A DNA stretch of 64,000 nt from Methyloceanibacter sp963839245 (lineage in GTDB: Bacteria; Pseudomonadota; Alphaproteobacteria; Rhizobiales; Methyloligellaceae): positions 62,001 to 126,000 of the forward strand of contig CAWIUJ010000009.1 in assembly GCA_963839245.1 (NCBI GenBank), given 5' to 3'. Made by a program: the position numbers and the translations under genes. The notes beneath the pieces were generated by a model that was given only the letters and a program-made list of their open reading frames with translations, was not told where the DNA came from and made no database searches. Each line of letters begins with the position of its first letter. Position 1 is the first letter of the stretch. Positions 59,135 to 64,000 of the stretch are shown piece by piece.

Positions 59135-61344
59135 TCAGCGGCGCAAGACGCCGATCGCCTTGCTGGCGAAGCTCAGCCGCTCCGCCATGACGGTAATCAC
59201 GTAAGTGAGCAGGGCCTGGCTCAAGGGGCGCTTCTCGCGTCTGATGCGTTCATAGTCATCGATGCTGAGGGCATAGAGCACGCTTTCCCCCTCCGCCTGG
59301 ATGGTGGCGCTGCGCGCTTGTCGCGTGATCAGCCCCATCTCGCCGATCGTGGTGTGCGGACCGAGGCTGCGCACGCGGACCGAGCGTCCGTCCTCGAACT
59401 TCACGATGACGCCGACGCGGCCCTCGAGAATGAAATGCATGGAGTCGGCGGGATCGCCTTGGGACGCCACCATGTCGCCCTGGTGGAACTCGAGCCGCTC
59501 GCACAGTCCAGCCAGCTGATCGGCATAATCGGCGCTGCCGAGAGCCTGGCTGAACCATTCGCGCAAGCCGCGCCCGCCGCCGCCTTCTCCCGAATGAGCG
59601 GCAATGACGGCCTTCTCGCAAGACTCCAAGGCATGATCGAGATCGTCCGCCAGGATAACGTCGCCGGAGGTAAGGGTGGCGAAGGCGCCGCGGAGTTCCG
59701 GCGACAGGTTCACCAGCACGAGACGCGCGCCAAGCTCCTCGGCCGCCTGCTTGATCTGGGTGAAGCTGTGCATGGCAGAGGAATCGATGCCGGTGACGAG
59801 CTGAAAATCGAACAGCAGGAAGCGGCAGTCGGGGCAGCTCCCGAACAGCGCCTTGACCTGCTGATAGAGCCGGTTGGCCGAGCCGAAGAACAGATAGCTC
59901 TGCAAGCTCATGCCTTGGATCTCGTGGCCATGTGCCGCGAGGATTTTCAGCTCCTCCGGCGCGCGATCGAGCGAGGAGCGGTACTCGGAGCCGTCGAAGC
60001 TGAACTTCACGGCATTCACCCGGCTCGCGCTGACGGCGAAGGTGGCGCAGCCGATGATCACGCCGATCAGCACGCCGGCGATGAAGCCCCATTGGATGAT
60101 CAGCAGGGCGATGGCGAGCAGCGAAACATATTCGAGGCGGGAGATGCGGCGCGCCGATTCGACGAGCCACGCATAGATAAGGCTACAGCCGAGATAGAGC
60201 AGGAGTCCGCCCAGCACGAATTTGGGCACGTAAGCGAGAAAGCCGGGATCGGCGGTGAGCACCAGCACCGAGACGGCGGCGACGATGAAGCCGCAAAGCC
60301 GTCCCCGGCCGCCGGCGGCGTAGTTCACCGTGGTCCGGCTCAGGGACGTGCAACTGACATAGCCGCCGAGCGCCGCGGCAGCGAGATTGGCAATCCCAAG
60401 CGTCTTCAGCTCGCGCTGGAGATCCGCCTCGCGCCGGGTCACGAACTCGATACCGGTGGTGTTGAGCAGCACGGTGATGGCGGTCACGAACATGACGGCA
60501 AGCAGATCACCGCTGAGCGCAGGCAGGATGTGCCAGGGAAACATGCGGAGATCGCCGAAATCCCAGGTCCGCGTCAGCCCGACCGCCTCGGGGGCCTTGA
60601 ACATCCAGCCTGCCGCTCGCGCATTGATCAGCGGCGTGTCGTTCAGGGCGAGGGTGAGATGCGCGGCGGCTACGCCGGCGAGCAGGATGGCGGGCAGCAC
60701 GAAGGGACCGCGCTGGCGGCGCAAGGCGAGATAGAGCGCAAGGGCAACGGCGACCGCCGCCGCGAGCTTTGCCAGGGTGAGTGTATCGAGCAGAGTCTCG
60801 ACGGTCGAGAGGCCGAGCGGGTGGTCCGTGATCACGCGCACGGCGCCGCTCACCATCAGCCAACCGGTCGCGCCGAGAAACCCGCCGATCACCGGATAGG
60901 GGACGAAGCGGATGGCGCCGCCGGCGCGCGCCAGGCCGAGCCCGCAGAGCAGGATGCCGGTCAATGCCGCCGTGAGCGCGAGCGCGATCATGACCGGAGC
61001 GAGCAGATCGTCAGGAGCGCCCTCGGCGATCAGCCGCTCAATCAGCGCGGCCACCAGCGATGCCGTGACCGCGGCGGTCGCGCCGTCCGGTCCGGCGATG
61101 GCAAAGGGCAGGGAACTGCGCGCCGCGACGATGGCGGCGCTGATCGCGCTCGTGAGAAAGGTGCGGCGATGCCATAGGCGATCCACGGCGTCAGCGGGGG
61201 GGCGAAGATCAGGGCGGCAAAAGAGAGCCCATAGGCGATCGACATGATGCTGGTGACGAGGCCAGCAAAGACGTCGCGCGACGCCGTGGCGAAGAAGCCG
61301 GTGAGCGTGCTGCCTTGGCCCCCGGTAAGACCATTGACGGACAT
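59135..61344 (-). CDS. SulP-family anion transporter with STAS and cyclic-nucleotide-binding domains, frameshifted near the N-terminus
   Basis: About 735 residues when corrected: SulP membrane domain of some 12 helices (AYGLSFAALIFAPPLTPWIA; ARSSLPFAIAGPDGATAAVT; CTSLSRTTVNYAAGGR), STAS domain (RFLLFDFQLVTGIDSSAMHS F) and a C-terminal cNMP-binding domain (GDMVASQGDPADSMHFILEG; IGEMGLITRQARSATI). The first 60 residues are in another frame that joins the rest near 61170; one lost base in gccgcc explains it. Start at ATG 61344. Sulfate or bicarbonate are likely substrates; the cNMP domain suggests cAMP/cGMP gating. Confidence 0.85.
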
Positions 61345-61507
61345 CCCGACCAAACCCTCCAGGTGCCTATGCCTTGCCGGCTCTGGCATGCCTGCCAGAT
61401 AATTTATGGCGTGATTCCGTGGTGCCGCATAAGTCGCCGATGTGACACTATTCTGACAGCGGCCGGCAGGGGCTGCATGTCACGCCGGCGCAGCAAGCGG
61501 TCAGGAC

Positions 61508-63677
61508 TTACTCCGCGGCCTGCTTGGACTTGGCGTCGGCTTTGGCGCCGAGCTTCTGCAACAGGTCGATGGCCGCTTCGGCGATGGGTGTGCCCGGGCC
61601 GAAAATCGCCTTGGCGCCTGCCGCGAGCAGCTCGTCGTAATCCTGGGGCGGAATGACACCGCCCACCACCACCATGATGTCGCCGCGGCCCAGCGCCTCG
61701 AGCGCCTGGCGCAACGCCGGCACCAGCGTCAAATGGCCGGCGGCCAACGACGATACGCCGACGATATGCACGTCGTTCTCGATGGCCTGGCGGGCGGCTT
61801 CCTCGGGCGTCTGGAACAGCGGGCCGATATCGACGTCGAAGCCGAGATCGGCGAAGGCCGAGGCGATGACCTTCTGCCCCCGGTCGTGGCCGTCCTGGCC
61901 CATCTTGGCGACGAGGATGCGGGGCCTCCGGCCCTGCTCGTGCTCGAAGCTCTCGATCAGCTCTTTGACGCGGGTCAGGCTTCCATCCATGCGACCCATC
62001 TCCGCCCGGTAAATGCCCGTCACCGCCGTGATCTCGGCGCGGTGGCGGCCGAACACCTTCTCCAGCGCATAAGATATCTCGCCGACGGTCGCCTTGGCAC
62101 GCGCGGCCTCGACGGCTCCTTCGAGAAGATTGCCTTTGCCTGTCTCAGCGTTTCGGGTCAGCGCGTCAAGGGCGGCCTGGACCTTATCCTCGTCGCGCTC
62201 GGCCTTGAGGCGGGCGAGCTTGTCGAGCTGCTGGCGCCGCACGGAGCGGTTATCCACTTTGAGGATGGCGATGTCGGCGTCGCTGTCCTGGCGGTATTTG
62301 TTCACGCCGACGATGGTCTGGCGCCCCGAGTTCGATCCGGCCTTGCGTCGCCGTCGCCGCCTGCTCGATCATGCGCTTGGGGATGCCCGCCTCGATGGCG
62401 CGTGACATGCCGCCGATCTTCTCCACCTCTCGGATATGCGCAAGCGCGCGCGCGGCGAGATCGTAGGTTAGCCGCTCGACATAGAAGCTTCCGCCCCACG
62501 GATCGATGATCCGGGTGGTGCCGGATTCCTGCTGCAGCATCAGCTGGGTATTGCGGGCGATGCGCGCCGAGAAATCGGTGGGCAGCGCCAAGGCCTCGTC
62601 CAGCGCGTTGGTGTGCAGCGACTGGGTATGGCCTTGCGTCGCAGCCATGGCCTCGATGCAGGTGCGCACGACGTTGTTGAACACGTCCTGCGCGGCGAGG
62701 CTCCAGCCGCTCGTCTGGCAATGGGTGCGGAGAGCAAGCGAGCGCGGATCCTTGGGCTTGAACTCCTCGGCCATCAGCTTCGCCCAGAGCAGGCGCGCGG
62801 CGCGCATCTTGGCGATCTCCATGAAGAAGTTCATGCCGATCGCCCAGAAAAAGGAGAGCCGCGGCGCAAAGGCGTCGACGTCGAGCCCGGCCTTGATGCC
62901 GGCGCGCACATATTCGATGCCGTCGGCGAGCGTGTAGCCGAGCTCGAGGTCGGCGGTCGCACCGGCCTCCTGCATGTGATAGCCGGAGATCGAGATCGAG
63001 TTGAATTTTGGCATCTTCTGGCTGGCGTAGCCGAAGATGTCCGACACGATGCGCATCGAGGGTGCGGGCGGATAGATATAGGTGTTCCGCACCATGAACT
63101 CTTTCAGGATGTCGTTCTGGATGGTGCCGGACAGCTGCTCCGGCGGCACGCCTTGCTCCTCGCCCGCGACGATGAACAGTGCGAGCACGGGAAGCACCGC
63201 CCCGTTCATGGTCATGGACACCGACACCCGGTCGAGCGGGATGCCTTCGAACAGGGTGCGCATGTCGTAGATGGAATCGATGGCGACGCCCGCCATGCCG
63301 ACGTCGCCGGTGACGCGCGGATGGTCCGAATCGTAGCCGCGATGGGTGGCGAGGTCGAAGGCGATGGAGACGCCTTGTTGGCCGGCGGCGAGGTTGCGGC
63401 GATAGAAGGCATTGGAGTCCTCTGCCGTCGAGAAGCCAGAATATTGCCGGACGGTCCAGGGCCGCTGCAGATACATCGTGGGGTAGGGACCGCGCAGATA
63501 TGGCGGCACGCCCGGCAGGCCGTCGAGGAAGTCGAGGCCGGCGAGATCGGCCGCGCCATAGACCGGCTTCACGGCGATGCCTTCCGGCGTTTGCCAAGCG
63601 CCAGCCGCGGTGGGCTCGATGCCGACGCTGCTCGGCACGTCGAAATTGACCTCAGTAAAAGCCGGGATGCGGGTCAT
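61508..63677 (-). CDS. methylmalonyl-CoA mutase large subunit, one-base frameshift
   Basis: About 722 residues in two frames: the barrel domain from ATG 63677 (YLRGPYPTMYLQRPWTVRQY; IAFDLATHRGYDSDHPRVTG; NTQLMLQQESGTTRIIDPWG) to about 62330, then NSGRQTIVGVNKYRQDSD and the B12-binding domain (AKMGQDGHDRGQKVIASAFA; GGVIPPQDYDELLAAGA). An extra A near 62331 breaks the frame. Converts (R)-methylmalonyl-CoA to succinyl-CoA with adenosylcobalamin. It overlaps the small-subunit stop by four bases. Confidence 0.9.
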
Positions 63678-64000
63678 GAACTCAGTCTTTCATACGCAGT
63701 CTCAAGTAGTTGAAGCGTATCACAGCCTTGATAAAGGAACGTCTCTATGCCGGCCGCTTCCAATTCTGTCCGGTTCTCGCCGGGCTTGCCCGCCAAACAA
63801 ATGTGCGTGGCGCCGGCGTCCTTAAGCGCCTTTGCTGTATCGGCCGCCTCGCCGGCATAGACCTTGTCGGACGAGCAGAGGCAGGCGAGCTTGGCGCCCG
63901 AATCCTTGAATCGTTTCGCGAGGTTGTCGCCGCTTCCTTCCACCGCTACGATGCCGCCCGACTCGAACAGGCTCTTGGCGAAGCTCGCCCGCGCGTTGAA
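63674..64000 (-). CDS. methylmalonyl-CoA mutase small subunit, 3' part only
   Basis: 109 codons are visible and the gene continues past the window edge. FNARASFAKSLFESGGIVAV, RFKDSGAKLACLCSSDKVYA, ATHICLAGKPGENRTELEAA is the B12-like domain of the non-catalytic mutase subunit. Its TGA overlaps the ATG of the large subunit (ATGA), so the heterodimer is coupled in translation. Confidence 0.85.
   Translation of the reverse strand, partial: FNARASFAKSLFESGGIVAVEGSGDNLAKRFKDSGAKLACLCSSDKVYAGEAADTAKALKDAGATHICLAGKPGENRTELEAAGIETFLYQGCDTLQLLETAYERLSS

Noticed and set aside
58970..61177. A 735-codon open frame on the plus strand
   Set aside because: It is exactly antisense to the SulP gene, has no ribosome site and no family features. 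The high GC content creates long antisense frames.
1..64000. tRNA, rRNA, riboswitch, insertion sequence or prophage
   Set aside because: Scanning by eye for T-loop GGTTCRA-type motifs, rRNA cores, B12-box sequences and transposase motifs gave nothing convincing; a tool search could still find a small RNA.

Overview
The window is GC-rich, densely packed and clearly alphaproteobacterial, most likely order Hyphomicrobiales (Rhizobiales). The markers are a PetP/PetR-like MarR plus OmpR-type pair, BluB, a PopZ-like polar organiser, a phasin, an Omp25/RopB-like porin, an ELM1-family protein, a TIGR03808-like Tat-exported repeat protein, a Rhizobium etli-type asparaginase and a MeaB/methylmalonyl-CoA mutase system. 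I cannot name a genus. I saw no rRNA, tRNA, CRISPR array, insertion sequence or prophage.

Layout. 1-12.4 kb: ubiK (cut by the window edge), ybjN-proC, a TetR regulator, two small secreted proteins, a MarR/response regulator/histidine kinase operon with a 25-bp direct repeat in its control region, ilvE, bluB, and uvrC-pgsA-moaD-moaE read leftward behind a frameshifted SDR gene. 12.4-24 kb: envelope genes (TIGR02001-type protein, porin, RNase T2, M20 dipeptidase, cold-shock protein, RlpA, MltB-type transglycosylase, many small secreted proteins), PilZ, and a truncated DpnI-like restriction gene. 24-35 kb: uvrB, a coiled-coil protein, a disrupted popZ-like gene, a histone-H1-like protein, small membrane proteins, a sortase-like pair, a broken YciE-type ferritin-like gene, an aspartate-type aminotransferase, a Mop protein and a hydrolase. 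35-42 kb: a 1,148-residue GH18/NodB/GT2 fusion, an aberrant EF-G paralogue and a class V aminotransferase. 42-54 kb: SYLF and VWA proteins, phasin, pyrophosphatase, nuclease, DUF1254, trxB, a two-gene ELM1/dioxygenase insert, an Lrp regulator, a radical SAM AmrS and an asparaginase. 54-64 kb: DUF992, the TIGR03808-like protein, pyroglutamyl peptidase, meaB, an FTR1/cupredoxin iron-uptake pair, a SulP-STAS-cNMP transporter and the methylmalonyl-CoA mutase subunits (the small one cut by the window edge).

How genes work together. MutA/MutB and MeaB serve propionyl-CoA/methylmalonyl-CoA metabolism and need cobalamin, whose lower ligand BluB makes. UvrB and UvrC are two of the three excision-repair subunits. 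MoaD and MoaE form molybdopterin synthase, and the Mop protein may buffer molybdate. FTR1 and its cupredoxin form a ferrous-iron importer with a possible Irr-type box upstream. Two exact TTAA-N7-TTAA sites (CtrA-like) stand before envelope genes.

A striking property of the sequence is the number of one-base frameshifts in otherwise well-conserved genes: at least a dozen genes, some with two or three events. This may reflect indel errors in the source assembly rather than gene decay, so any 'pseudogene' call here should be checked against reads. Genes with a single shift near one end are listed as CDS across the whole reconstructed span; genes broken in the middle or more than once are mostly listed as pseudogenes.
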